Source: Balamuthia mandrillaris (Eukaryota > Discosea > Longamoebia > Balamuthiidae). From it: 64,000 nt of DNA. The stretch spans positions 1-64,000 of the forward strand of contig JAVKOQ010000046.1 in the NCBI GenBank assembly GCA_031835245.1, written 5' to 3'. The number at the start of each line of letters is the position of its first letter. The first letter of the stretch is position 1. The notes under the pieces were generated by a model that had not been told where the DNA came from, ran no database searches, and saw only the letters and a program-made list of their open reading frames with translations. This document shows positions 8,814 to 22,500 of this stretch, piece by piece. Made by a program: the position numbers and the translations under genes.

Positions 8814-10241
8814 TTCTCTTCTCTCTCTTCTCTCTCATCTCTCGTTCTCTCCTCGCTGCTTCTCTCTCTCAATTATAGGCTTCATACTATCTTTGCTCAT
8901 TGTGCATAATCAAAAGGCAGATGTGAGACAAGTCAGCAACGCAGAGGATGGTCCCAACCAAGACAAAGGGAAAAAGCGGCAGAAGAAGCAAAAGAAGGAG
9001 AACAACGAGAGGGAGGAGGAAGCAGAGCATGACCATAACCTGTTGGGCAGGAGACAGCTGCAACAGTTGCGCGCTGTGACAGGATCGAACGATGGATACC
9101 GCTTGGTTGTGATGGATCCTCCTTGGGAAAATAAGAGGTTTGAGACAAGTTCTTTCTCTGTTTCCGTTTCTCTCTTTTATGTTTCTGTTATAATGGTCTT
9201 TCTCGAAATGTTTCTCTCTGACTCAATTCTTCATCTTCACATAGTGTTCGCCGTTCTCAAAAGTGAGTCCAACTCTCTTTGTCACCTTCTTTTCCTTTTC
9301 TCTCTCTCTTATTTATCTCTTTGTCTCTGCCGATGCAGATACCCAACATTGCCACCACATGAAATCGCCGCGTTGCCTATACCTCAACTTGCTTCCTCTC
9401 ATGGTATGGAGAACAAACCACACCAAACAAACTGCAAATAGAGAAGAAACAACTCTTAACTATTTCTCCAAAACAGGTTGCTTGGTTGTGGTGTGGGTCA
9501 CCAACAAAATCAGCTTTCAAAACTTCATTAAGAAGACGTTGTTTCGGAAATGGAATGCAACGTATTTAGCTACTTGGTACTGGCTCAAGGTAAAGCTGCA
9601 TTCTCTCTTACTCTGTTCTCTATCTCCTTTCTCTCGTTTGAAATGGTTGCTGAACGATCAGCAGGTAACTATGAGTGGCGACTTGGTGATACCGCTAGCC
9701 TCTGTTCATAGAAAGCCTTATGGTTTGTTGCTCCGTTTTGTCGTTTCTCTTCTCCATTGGTTAATGGAAGATAGAACGCTAACTCATCGCAAAGAACCGT
9801 TTATTATCGGATATATACCTCCTGAACAGAAAGAAGGGAAACATGTCGCAGCACCATCATTGCCCGAAAACTTTGTTGTTTGTAGCGTCGCAGATAAAGA
9901 CGCCCGGAAGCCACCGCTGCAAGGTATCTTCTCTGTCTTTTATATTCTCATCTTTCTCCTCCCTCTGCTATCGCTCTCTTAAAAGGTTTTATTTCAACAA
10001 AACAAAATCAGAATTGTTGAAACCGTATATCGGCAACGCTAGCGAGGTCAGCAGGCGTGACCCTTTCTGTTTGGAGCTGTTTGCTCGCAACTTAAACCGC
10101 AATTGTACTTCTTGGGGTACGTCTTCTCCCTCCTTCTCCTTCCTGCTTCTTTTCTGATGTTTTTTAAACACTAAAGGCAACCAAGCATTGATGTTTCAAC
10201 AAGTTGGAAAGTTCCTGAAACAAGTAAATAACAGCAAATAA
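7921..10241 (+). CDS. METTL4: METTL4-type MT-A70 N6-adenine methyltransferase
   Basis: S-adenosylmethionine-dependent adenine-N6 methyltransferase. Known family members act on U2 snRNA (m6Am) and possibly on DNA; which applies here is not shown. The catalytic DPPW motif is in VVMDPPWENK (9112-9135). Joining exons gives ENKSVRRSQKYPTLPPHEI, then VVWVTNKISFQNFI, WYWLKVTMSGDLVIPL, HRKPYG, ELFARNLNRNCTSWGNQALMFQQV and a TAA at 10239-10241, the full order of the METTL4 domain. Exons are about 7921-8658, 8917-9137, a tiny exon near 9245-9262, 9340-9403, 9478-9590 and four or so more. Introns are CT-rich; the first holds a (CT)n tract at about 8775-8835. The N-terminal exon (about 246 codons) is acidic, has long Glu runs and no recognised domain. 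Start chosen at 7921 (MSSWFDLQTKMRR), the first open ATG after the repeat array. Confidence 0.88.
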
Positions 10242-10273
10242 GAGTTCCATTCCCTCTCATCGTTTCTCTTTCG

Positions 10274-10362
10274 TCGTTTCTCTTTCTCTTTCTCTTTCTC
10301 TTTCTCTTTCTCTTTCTCTTTCTCTTTCTCTTTCTCTTTCTCTTTCTCTTTCTCTTTCTCTT
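10274..10362. repeat. (TTTCTC)n hexanucleotide array
   Basis: About 15 near-perfect copies of TTTCTC between the methyltransferase and midasin genes. The reverse strand reads as a Lys-Arg repeat frame, which is an artefact of the array. Confidence 0.95.
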
Positions 10363-10462
10363 ACGCATTTCAGCAGCTTGAAGTCTCCTCGCCTTAGCCT
10401 CGTCGGCCGATCCACTCGTTCCCCGCTTCGTTACCAAGGGCACCCATTCTCTCCGGTGACCT
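10361..10462 (-). pseudogene. GCPW-ankyrin repeat fragment
   Basis: On the minus strand the sequence reads GENGCPW, a stop, and then, further along, LRRGDFKLLKCV, which resembles one repeat of the 7.1-7.8 kb gene. Twenty bases (CCAAGGGCACCCATTCTCTC) are identical to the repeat-coding sequence at 7258-7277. It stands alone between the hexanucleotide array and midasin, with a stop codon inside. It is probably a relic of another copy of the family. Confidence 0.45.
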
Positions 10463-10537
10463 CTTCCGCAAGAGAGAAAGGAGAGAAGCAAAGAGCAGAT
10501 TGAGAAAAAAAAAAAAGAGATTTCCGTTTTATTGTTT

Positions 10538-13500
10538 TTACTGAGAAAACTTTTGTTGCAACAGTTCGAACCATTGGCGCAGGGCGTCCGCCAGCACGGT
10601 GGGCAGGTTGTTGATGTCGTGAATGATGATGTAGTTGGGGAACGGGAATGTGTCCATGTAACTCGTTCGGGTGGGCTTGCCTCCGATGTAAGAAATGGTT
10701 TGGACTTCCAATATCGAATCGGGTCTTCCTAAGTTTTGCAGTTGATGCTCTTTGTGTTGTTGTCTTCTTCTCCTTCGTCCGCCTTTCTGTGCACCTTCCT
10801 CTTCCTCTTCTTCTCCTCTCTTCCCCTCCAAATTCATTTCCGACGAGGATGGAGCGGATGAAGAAGCAGAGGTGGAAGGCGCATCGGTGATGATGAATAC
10901 CAAAAATATGTTTCGGAGCGACGCTTCGCGAATCCACTTCTTGACCTCTCTGCCACGGCTGCCAAAGCGGCCGTCCGAGATGAAAAAGGCCAGCTGCAGG
11001 TTGTCCGCGTTGGGCTGAGCCGCGGAGAAGGCGCTCTTGGAGGAGTGGAAGATACGAATGGTCGTCTCGAGCAAGGAGAGCACGTTGGTCTTCTCCTGTG
11101 CAAACGAAAACTGAGAGACGGCCTCCACGCCGCTCTCCTGGCTCCACATCTTTCCAAACGGATGAAGCAACTTGGTCTCCTCTCCAAAGGCCAAAACTGA
11201 GAGCTCGCCGACCTCCAACTGAGCTAACGCGTTGGCCATCATGGTGAGTGCTTGTAGGGCAAAGTTGTCGCAGCGGTTCTCCTTCATTGAGCGACTGTCA
11301 TCGATGGCGAGCAGCACTTGGTAGTGTCGCTTGCTGGGCTTGGTGCGACGCAGCCAGATCTTGTCCTTCTTGAAGGAGGAGGCAATGTAGGGGATGACTT
11401 TCTTCATGTTCAGGCGTTTGCCAGTGCGATAGTCTCCTCGCATTTGAGTGCAGAGCGTCGGCTCGAGGATAAGCCGAAGCTGTTCGCAGAGCTCGACGGA
11501 GAGGTGGTCGGTCACTTTTTGCAGACGTCTCCAGAGCTCTTCGCCAGCTTGAACCATCGTAGAAGCGTTCTCCTGGTTTCTCCACTTGGACATAAAGGCT
11601 TCCAAGTCTTCTCGTTGACGAGCCATTTCTTCTTCGCTGAGCAGAAGCTTTTCTTCGTCGACCCGTTCTTCTTCATCCAAGTTGAGCTCTTCTAATGCAG
11701 AGGACGCGCTGATTATATCTTCTTCTTCGTTTGGTGTTTGTTGTTGACGCCGTTCTTCCTCCTCTTGTTTTTCTTTTTCTTTCTTTTCTTCGACTTGCAT
11801 TTCTTCTTCCTCTTCTTTTGTTTTTTCATTACTGTCTTTCGGTTTCTCTTTCTTCGTGGACTGATCAGTGAGAGCAGAAGAAGTATTCGATTCTTCTTGT
11901 TCTTCCTCAATCTTGTTTTCATTTTTCTTCTGTTGTTCTTCTTGTGTTTCCTCTTCCTTCTCATCTTGTAGCTTGACTTCATCCTGATCACGTAACGGTA
12001 TTTGAGTATCCTCAAGAAGGGTTTCTTCGGTTGGAGCCAAGGTCTGTTTGTCAGTTTCTTTTTCTTCTCCCTTCTTTACAAACTCGTGTATGTCCTCTTC
12101 CGCTGCTTCCACATCTTCATCCACATCCATTCCTTCCTGTTCTTCTTTGTTGCCTTCTTCCTGTTGCTCATCGTTCATTTGTTGTTCTTTCAACACCTTC
12201 AATCGCTCTTTCCATCGTTTCATAGCGTCACCAACACTACGATAAGGGTTAGGCTCCGCTTGTCTCTTACTGTTGTTCTGTCTTTCGCTTTCTTCGTTCT
12301 CTCTCTTCTGTTGCCGTGAAGAAACAGGTTTCCAGCTGCTCTCTGCATCTTCTTCGTTTTCGTTGTCATGACCTTGTTGTACACTTTCATCGGCATCCAT
12401 CATGTTTTCTTTCGATTGTTTCTGTTGATCGTCCCCTCCTTTTCTTTGTTGGTCTTCTTCCTCTTCCTTCTCTTCTTTTCTCTTTCTTTCTTCCGGGTCT
12501 AGAGTGATGTTCGAAGATTCAGCACCTGTACGATCCATTACGCCTTGTGCTTGCTCAGCGGCTTCTGTCTCGTACTTTTCATCCGGGTTTGCTTGAAGTC
12601 TATCATGTTGCTCATCATCCTCTTCTTCTTCTTCTTCCTCTTCTTCATTCTTTAACTCGGTTCCTTCTGATGCGGTTGCTTCTTTATCTCCTTCATCATT
12701 CAACTCGTCTTCTCCATCCTTTTCTTTGTCGTCGTGATCACGGTTTTCTTCACCTTCGCCTTCGCCTTCTTCATCTTCTCCTTCTTCTTCTTCTTCTCCT
12801 TCTTCTTTCATTTGCTCTTGTTCTGTGGAGTCCATGTCTTGTTCTTCTTGTTCCTCCTTTTCCTCTTCTTGTTCGTTTTCTTCTCCTTCTTGATCGTCTT
12901 TGCCATCATCGCCCTCAAGCTCCATATCTTCTGGCAATTCGAACTCTTCTTCTTTTCTCACATCGACGTCGTGTTTATCTTCATAAAGATCATCCACATC
13001 TTGCGCGCCATGCTCTTCATCTTCTTCGTCTTCCTCCTCTTCCTCTTCTTTGTTTCCTTGTTGGTCTTTCTCCTCCTCTTTCTTTTTATCCTCCTGTTTT
13101 TGTTGTTTCTCTTCCTTGTCTTTGCTTTCTGGCTCTTCGCCGTCTTCTTTTGCAGCCATTTCTTTCTCCGCATCTTCTTGTCCTTGGCTATCCACACTCG
13201 AATCCTTTTCTATCTTTTCCTCTTTCTGATTTTCATCTTCATCTTCCTCGTCATCGCTGGGATTCCAAAGTTTCTCATCCACGACGTTCTCCTCGTCTTC
13301 ATCCAACTCGCCCATCTCTCGTTCCAATTCTTCTTCCTCCTCTTCCTGTTCTTCATTTTTCTCTTTTTCTTCATCTTTCTCATCCACATTCTCCAACTCA
13401 CCATCAAAGTCCTGTTGCATGTCAAATCCTTCCTCTTCGTTTCGTTCTTCGTCTTCCTTATCTTCGTCTCTTCTTTCTTCCTTCTCTTCGTTCGTCGTTC

Positions 13501-16500
13501 CCATCAACTGTTCCTCATCTTCGATTTGCTCCGAAACGTCTTTCTTGCCTTGTGCGTCCCCCATTCCTGTTCCTGCTACATCATCCTCAAACTTCATCTG
13601 TCCTTCTCCTCCTTCTCCCTCTCCCTCCTCCGAAGAAGGAGGACAGCAATAGCCCTCCGTGAAGAGAGTGAGCACCATCGCACTCAACACATACAACGTT
13701 CGACAGAGACTGTGGTGCAAAGTCATGAAGCGAACTGTCCACCATCTCATCACCGCTTGATACTGACACAACAACGGGAAAATATGAGCAATGAGTTCGA
13801 CCGTCATTTGGTTTATCGCTTTGCTTTGTTGTTGACGATTGAAGCGAGCGAGTTCGTGGAGGAGTTCCAATGCTTGTGCGTTGAGTTTGGAAGGACGAAG
13901 AGAGTGATAGAGTTGCTCAAAGTAGGTATTTAGTTCGGGTAGATTTGCGCGTTCAAAGTGCTGAATGCCTTCTTCTTTCGCTTCTTCAGAGGAAGATGCC
14001 TCCATCTTTTCTTGTACTTGTTTTGCGTTTTGGATGGAAATGAGGATGTTATCTACCAGGAGAGATGCTTTCTCTGAGAAGCTTTTTCCAAATATTATTT
14101 CTGGTGGCTCTCCTTGTTTCTCTTTCTCCGACACTACCTCTCCTCTTCGTTGTTGCTCCACAAACGCATCCACTAATTGTCGAACTTTGCACAAAAGCGA
14201 TAACGCGTCTTCTCTAACCGGTTCTGGTAGCGTCAGTTGACTACGTTTGCTTTCTTCTTCATCTTCTGTGGCCTTCTTCAAATGCTGTCGCAAAGAACTG
14301 ACAAGAGCGTCCAAAGAAGCAAAGTTTTGCGAGACAACGCCCCAACATTCTCCCGTCACTAAAATCCGTTCATCAAAGAAGCACTCCAAACTGCCTGCTT
14401 CTTCATTTTGTTGTTGCTGCAAACGATCTGCCAGAGCAACGAACACGTCAAACTTCCACCCGTCGAATTGACGCTGTAGACGATGTTTGCATCGAGCACA
14501 AATATCGGCTTGCTCTTTCAATACGCGACAAAGAGCGTCCGTGTTGAAAGACGAAGAAGAGGCAGGAATTGCTTTTAGGACGAGCGCCAACTGTCTCAAC
14601 ATTTGTTCTAATTGATCCAAAACGTTCTTTTGCAGCAACAACCATCTTTGAGCTTCTTCCTGTGCAGGCAAGCAACAACTGCTTTGTTGCTGTTGTTGAT
14701 GGTGTCGGTGCAGAGAAGCAAAGGTGGAGAGTAACATCGAAAGGTCAGCATGATCGGCTGTCATCCTTTCGATACGTTCTCGTTGAAGCAAGACAAGATG
14801 GAAGAGGTGTTCGCAGTAGCCAGAGGAACGAGCAATCTCCTTGGCGTTCAGCTCTTTGGAGGGCACCTCCATTGCCTGCCGCATATTTTGCATCCGTCGC
14901 AGCAGTTTGTAGTAGAGTTCGTTGGAAGCCTTCCACAAGGAAGGAACATGTTCTCGTGTCCATTTCGCGGATTCATCTTCATTTTGTTGTTGAGACAAAG
15001 AAGAAGAGGCAAAGAAGGAATCAACGCTGTGCAGAGAAGGAAGAGAGAGAACATGGTTCATGTCTTTCTGTCGAGGAGAATAAGCAGTAGAAAGATGACT
15101 CAGTCCTCGAACTTGGTGCAAGGAGTGCAGCATATCCCTAAAAGAATGGATCTTCTTGGTTTTAGCTTTGCTTTGATCCCGAAGGAATAGAGTACGTTCC
15201 ACGAGGTCAGTGCATAATGCTTCCAACTCGATCAATTCCTGTTCTCTTCGAGTGGTTGGATGATGCATTGCCAGAAGTTCTTCATCTTTATCTTCTATGC
15301 GACGACGAGGAAGAAGGAACAGATGTCGGCTGCAAATTTTTTGGAGGCGAGAGAAGAGCTGTTGCAACTTGTTTCCTTTGTTCTCCAAATCAAAGATTGC
15401 AGAAAGTTCAGGGGTTCGTTGGCCACGTTCGTGTGAAATGAAAGACGAAGGCGAAGTGTTGAAGATAAACGTATCGGAATGCCAACGAAGGGAATCAGGA
15501 GCATATTCCCAAAAGGCAATCGTGTCTTCCTCATCCTCTTCTTCCTTTTCTTTTTCTTTTTCCTTTCCCTCTTCTTCTTTCTCCTTCTCTTTCCTTTCTT
15601 TCTTTTTATGCTTCAGTTGCTGTCGTTGAGCCCTTCGCTGCTCTTTCTTCTTCTGTCTTTCTCTCTGCTCTCTCCGCTTTGTTCGAACGGTTTCGATATC
15701 GTCGATGGAGAGACTCTTCTCTTCCAAGACCGGAATGATGGAAGCCGTCAACACTTCCTCCATCTTTCTCGTAAATTTGTTCAATTTGCGGTGCGACTTC
15801 TCTGCCGCTAACTTCAGAGCGTAGTGAGAAAGATCATCCCAACGAGCCAACTTGACAAAGTCTTTCATCTTCTTCTCGATTGGTTCGCGCATTGTTTGTA
15901 AGCCAGAAGCGAGACTATCGATGAACTGAGCGTAGTATCCTCGGATGTTGTAGAAGACGTTGCTGAGTCTGCTTCTTTTCTCCCATTTAGCGTGTTTTTG
16001 TCCTTTCTCTTCGCAATCTTGTTGACTCGTAATGCTTAACTCTGTTTCCAAGTGGTGATAAAAGTTCACCATCATGTTCAAACGCGTTACAAATTCGCCG
16101 TAAGTCGAGAGTCGCAAGAACCTATCCAACACTGCTACGATATCTTCCTTTTCCTCCGCTTTCTCCTCCACTTCGTTTGCCTCTTCTTCTTCCTTTGCTC
16201 CTCCTCTTCTTCGTTTTCTCTTCTTCCCTTCCTCTTTTTGTTTTTGTTTTTCATCTTTCGAAGCGCCAGTGCAAAAGTCGAAAGCAGAATCCTCAGAACC
16301 GAAATCCAAAAGCAGCGAATAAAGATAGAACCACCACTTCTCACCCTTCATCTGGTGCACCTGCGTTCTCGCCCTCAGTAACATCGGCCAGCTCTGAAGC
16401 TCCAACCGTCTCCATCGCCCAATAAGTCGTGCCAACTGCTGTAACTCCTGTTGCAGAGAAACCGTCTTGCTGGCGTTGGTCTCCCAGTCATAGGCTTTGC

Positions 16501-19500
16501 CGTGCAACAGCTCCAATCCCGTCAGGACTTTCATCAGTGGAGAGGTTATGGGGAAGGCCATTATGCGTCGCACAATCTTGATCAGCTGCTCCAAGAGTGC
16601 ATTTCCTGGGAATTCCTCCAATAGCTCTTGAAGACGCTTGAGGAGAGCCTCCAATGGGGCTTGAATGAGAAGTACTTCAGGTACATTGGCGTCCCGATAG
16701 ATGTCGTAGTCGAGACCTTGTTTTCCAGCTGGTGTATCTATGAAAGAAACGAGTTCTCCTTCGTTGTTTGCTTCTTTGTTGGCCGACGAAGATGACGTTG
16801 GAGAAGAAGATGAGAGCCAGAATTGTCGCTTCTTCATTTCGGCGGCAGGAGGAAGGCTGAGAGCTTTGTGAAGCGTTCGCATCAACAAGAGATGAGCTCC
16901 CACACCCTGTTCGTCCAGTTCTGGGGGAACATTGAAGTCTAAACGTTCGAGCATGCGTAGGCCAACTTGATAGCAGGTTTGCAACAAGTCAGTATGCGCT
17001 TTTTCGTAGAGACGATCTCTTTGTTCCTCTTCACTTTCTTCTTCCTTTATTCTTTGTTGCTTTCGTCGTCTTCTTCTGTTCTTCTTTTTGTTATCTTTGT
17101 TCGGTTGATGAAAGACTAAAGAAGATGATGGAGATGAGGTGAATTGGAAGATGTGCGCATGAGTGTCGCATATATGATGCACCTCCCAATCCTTCAAATC
17201 AGCCACGGTTCGCTTCTCCTCTTCCAAGCGAACTTTTTCGATCCTTTCTCTCAGTTCTTTCTCCTCTTGTTCCGCCTTTCGAGCTTCTTTGTCCAACTCA
17301 ACGTCATATCCGTCTTTGGTATCTCCACCTGTCACTCCTAAGTCCGCAAATATGTCCCAATAATCAGGAAACAGCTCGCGAAGGCTCTTTTCCTCCTCTT
17401 CTTCCTCTGTCAGAATGAGCGTCTCCCTTTGTTTGCGTTTGAAGAACTCCGCCTCTTCCTCTTGTCTCTTCCTCGCTCTTTGCTTTGCTCTCTCCCAAAT
17501 GGCCACGAACTCGGAGAAAACAAAGTCCAACATGAAGAAACTGGTCTTTGAAAGTGTTTTCTTTTTCGGTACTAGCACCGAAGAAGAGGAAGTGTTGTTG
17601 ATGTGAAGGAACAATCGAGACATGACGTTGCGAAGAACTTGAGGATAGAGATCGCGAAAGACATTTTGTCGGTCATCATGACGCAACAAGTAAAGACTAT
17701 CAGCGTCCATCAAGCCTCGTTCGATGTGTTGAAGCGGAGAAAGGAAGATAGAAGGAGAAGATGAACAAGAGACATTTTCCTTGAAAGGGAAGGAAACGAG
17801 ATGAAGAAGGAGCTTCCAGAGAGAGTTACGCAAAAGTGCTCCAGAAGCACGTTGGGCAAGAAGATGCTCCAATCGGTTAACCGATTGTTGCTGTTGCTTT
17901 TCTTCTCTTCGAGAATAATATCCAACAAGCAATCCTTGACTTACTGCTCTTTCTTTTTCTTCTTCCTCTTCTTCTTCTTCTTCTGCTGTCCTTCTCGATC
18001 TCTTGATTTGTTTTTGTTGGTGCTGATTATTTTGATGCATCAAAGAACCGAGCTCGAAACGAAGAATGCGAAGTCCAAACATCATTTGCTGAACAGCAAC
18101 GCTGAAAGGTTCCGTAATGTCCTTGTAATAAGGATATTCGTTCGCAATATGAACTACGAAATGAACCGCCTTTTCCTGCCACAATTGTTCTCGTTGATGA
18201 AGAATCGAGCAATTCAACGTATTGGGTGAAGAAGCATAAACGGAGCGCAAAGCAGAGAGGAAAGAGTTCATCAGGTCCAAAACAACGCTTTGCTTTCCTT
18301 GCATTTGAGCAAAACGATGCAAGTCCTCGTAAAGTGCAGAAAAACTAGTAGAAGACGAAGAAGGACGAAGAACCAACAACTCTTTCAAAGCCTTCATCTG
18401 TGCTAGGCAGACCTGTTTCTCTCTAAGCAGATGTTCGATGCGAGCGTTTGTGGATTTGCCGGTGAACAACTGCTCCAACTCTTTCCTCTGCTTCACTTCG
18501 TCGTCGAGTGCTGTGCAACGAGCTTCCAATTGTTGCAGACGAACAGCGTACTTCGCGGTGGGATCTATTCTCTGCATCGGCAACAAGAGCTCCATGCGAA
18601 GCAACCCCAAAAAGATGTTGAGTTGACTTTGAGCCATCAGCTCGATCACTTGTTCTGGGACGTTGTTGTTCTCTTCCGGTTGATGCTGAGACAGCTTCCA
18701 GAAGAGGAGACGGAAACAAGGTAATAAAAGACTTTCGACTCGTTGCTCGAAGGATTGGTTGTTGCAGCTAAGAAGAAGCTTGTGAAGCGTTTCACCTTGT
18801 TGTTGTGATAGCGTGTTATTCGTTATTGGTTCGTCGCATAAAGCGGAAATAAGAGCCGCTTCGAAAGTTGCGAGATGGTTGACGATGGAATTCCATTGCT
18901 CTGCAACAAAACAGTGCTTGAAGCAGTCGATGACCTTTGTAAACGAAGAAATGAGAGAAGAGAACAAGAATAAGAAAGAGAGAAACGTACCTGAGAAATA
19001 CAGTAGAAGAGAGAAAGCCAATCAGAGGACCGCGGATCCGCCAGACTGCTCTCACAAAAGTGGGCAGCTAAACGCTTCAACTGCACAGTGCGTTGATTAT
19101 GGTCTCCAATCGTGAGAGAAGAGCGCCAATCTCCAAACATGTGGAAGACAAAGAGACTTTGCACGCTCTGGAACAAACGAGAGGGGCCTTTTCCTTCTAC
19201 GCCCAAAACGCCATGCAGTTGTTCGTCTTCTTCTCTATTGCGATGGTGATGAGGTTTTAAGAAGGAAAGATCGTTAAAGGAGTTGTTCCAAAGACGAAGA
19301 TTGTGTCGCAAGTTCATTTCCTGAGCAAGAGTGTTGATCTGCAAGCTCTTCAGTCGATGTACCAACAAAGCCGGTTCGATAACTTGTTCCTGCTTCGTTA
19401 TTTCTGTCTGTTGCTTTTTCTCGATGTTATCGTCGTCCTTCTCTTCTTCCTCTTCCAAAGCGCCTTCCAACTTCCACACGAGTTGTTGGTAGGGCAAAAA

Positions 19501-22500
19501 GTCATCCGGTGGCCTTGAAGTGTGTTTCAGTCCTTTCTCGAAGAAAGCTCTCACCAAATGCAGCACTTTATGAGCTTCTTTTCTTAGTTCAAGAAGTTGA
19601 TGATCATTTTCGCCGTAAGAAGAACGATTCAAGAGAGAACATAAGCGAAGCACCCGAGCTATCACAGAACGTTCCTCTCGAAGACTGACATGATCCGAAA
19701 GAGGCCAAAGATTCTCCGCAAGATTTTCTCTTCCCATCGTCATTGCAGAAGAAGACAACAGCATGACTTGTTGGTGCAGTTGTTGCTCCGACAGCGATGA
19801 TGACAACAACGATTTTTCATTCTCCAACAACACTTCCTCCATGATCGGCGCGTTGAAAGCGAGATAACGTTTCTGGAAGACCTTCATACGTTGGAAGAGA
19901 AGGCCCGTTAACTCTTGTAACGATCGTATCAGCGGTTGCCGTTCGCTCTGTCGTCCGCGAATAGTAGCTAACGTTTTGAGATTGTTGTCGTTTATGTCGT
20001 TTTTGTCTTTGCTGCCGTCTAACCAATATAGAGTGGCGAGTCCTTCCACTAGCAAACGTTTAAACTCTTCATCGAGATATCCTAGCAAAGGATGAGAACT
20101 CTCCTCTGCAGAAAATAGCCGACAAGAAACAACGCTGAGATCGAGCTTGTTGTTGCTGCTGTTCTCCTTCTCCTCTTCTTGGGTCAATGACGACGAAGAA
20201 GGTAGGTTGTGCATTGTTTTGTTATCGATGAAGGAGTAGAGTGCGACCAGTAATTGTCGTTCCAAAGAGAACATGTCCTCTGAGCGCAACAGTGAAGCTT
20301 TCGGTCCATGTCTCCACAGTGTTCTCTTAGCTTTCTCGCGTGGATCTTCCTTTGTTCTTCTTTCTTCATCCTCTTCTTGAGAGCCACTTCCTAAACTTGT
20401 CTCCAACAACTCAGACATTCTCGTCATCAAAGCTGACAACGAAGAAGAAGATGAAGAAGAAGGAAAACGCTTTTGTAAAGACTTGACAAGAGCGATCCAA
20501 CGAAGATGATACGAAGCCAATTCAAAGTCACCTGCTCGTCGTATTCCTTGAAGATAGTTCCAAAACTCGAGGCGTTCTCTCAGAACAACTTCCATCGCAG
20601 CAATATCCACTCCGCTCTCCTCTTGATTAATCATCCTTTCTTGAAGAATTGTGTCCAACTCTGCAAAGAAGGAGGGCAACAAGGAGATAGAGGGATGAGG
20701 AAGTCTTGTGGCACTTATCTTTTGATGGAAGAAGAGATAAGAGAGACTTATAACATCTAGATTATCGAGGTGAGAAGATGACGATGAAGAAGGCTTTTGG
20801 TTGAGAAGGCTGCGAAGGAGGCATCGTTCTTTGTGTTGTTGGAAGAGAAGAACAAGAAGCAAGGGCACACGTTGCATCAGATTCTCGTAAAACCTCCATA
20901 ACAGTACGTTCCGCTGTTCTTCCTCTTCCTCCTCTTCTTCGTTCCCATCTCGCGAGAAGAACACTGTGTTGGAAAGACGATTCACAAGGGGAGCATTTGG
21001 TTCGAGGTCTATCGGTTGGAACGTCAATAGACGGTCAAACGATACCGACATGTTATTGCTGTTGCTGCGCTTGTGCACCTCACGAAGCTGTTGTTGCAAA
21101 GTAGTGCGAACACGTTGACACATAACTACCAATGGATGTTGTTCCGCTTGATCCAAGACTGAAGGAAGAGCTGCGATAAAATCAGAAGATGCTGGAGAGG
21201 AAGTTTTGTATTGTGCGCAGCTCGTGTTCATCCAGTGAATGCGATGAGCCCAATCTTCAGCAGAAACGTTTTCCAACAAGTAGAGAGAAGCAATCGCAAG
21301 AAGACGAGGCACATCATAACCAGTTCCTTGCTCTTTGAAAAGGTGATGCTGCAACAGAGCGCCTTGTCTCCGAATAGAAGTCAAGATAGAGTCTTGCTGA
21401 TAACTCGGTCCAGAGACAAAGAACGGCCACAATGTCGGAGCCAAAAACAACGACAGAGTTTGCATCTGATGTTGCTGCTGCTGCGGTCGTCTTGCGAAGA
21501 GATCGTGCAGGTCAGAAGCCAAGTTGAGTGCTTGTGCCACGTCGGCGTAAGAGGAAGCGGAGAAAGGTTGCAAGAAAGCATCAAAGTGTTGGTGATAGAG
21601 CGCACGCACGGATTGCTGATGAGCGTGTTGTCGCAGGTGGCGCACGTACACCAATTCCATGGCGTTGAGCAGGGACTCTGCCAAAGCAACGCCTCTCCGA
21701 CATTGTTCCACCGTCAAAGAGGCCCATTGCAACAGCGCCCGAAGAGTGAGACAGTGATGTTGATTCGTAGAAGAAGAGGAACTGATGACACCAAAGCCTT
21801 CATAAGCGCTGATAAGAGTTTGATGGAAAGCGAGCATGCGTTGTGGGAATCGGCTTCCTGGTATTCCTCTTCCATTCAACAAAACAATGGCATCATCATT
21901 TATGACTTTGTTGTTATCTTCCTCATAGGACGAAGAAGCAAAACTATACGAAAGATCAGGTGGCAACAAAGAAAGCTCGATGCCACGATTCCTCATCGCA
22001 CGTGAAATTTCTCCGTTTTGAGGGTCCATCGCCAAGAACAACCTGAAGTTGGGATGAGGAACGATTCGTTTGATCTCTCCATCCACCAAACCACGTTCGT
22101 TTACCAAGAGCACGCCCTCGTTCTCCAGCAACGGATTGAGTCGATCGAGAACGGTAGAAGGACAAAAGTTGACGTTGTCTATGAGGATCCAATGTCCATT
22201 CTCGAGAGCTTTGATGAGCATACCATCCACCCATTCGAAGCACCCAGAGACAGAACGTTGTTCAGCTTCTCGAAGATTTCGTAATTGTTGTTTGATGGTG
22301 GGTATTAACGCAGAAGCAGATGAATTAGTTTCTTCTGGTTGTTGCGAAGAAGTGAAGAGGCAGAAACGTTCGATGCTTGTTTGTAACTTGACGCAGAGTT
22401 GATCGAATAGATGATATTGTTCTTCATCATAGTTGCTTGTGGCTCTGTGAAGCATCAAAGATTCAGAAGAAGCGGACGACGAAGGAGTAGAAGGGGATGA

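Noticed and set aside
10171..10491. Minus-strand frame with Lys-Arg repeats
   Set aside because: It is produced by the (TTTCTC)n array.
12547..13933. Long plus-strand frames (371 and 399 codons) opposite midasin
   Set aside because: They are reverse readings of the Glu/Asp-rich midasin region, giving Leu/Phe/Ser runs only.
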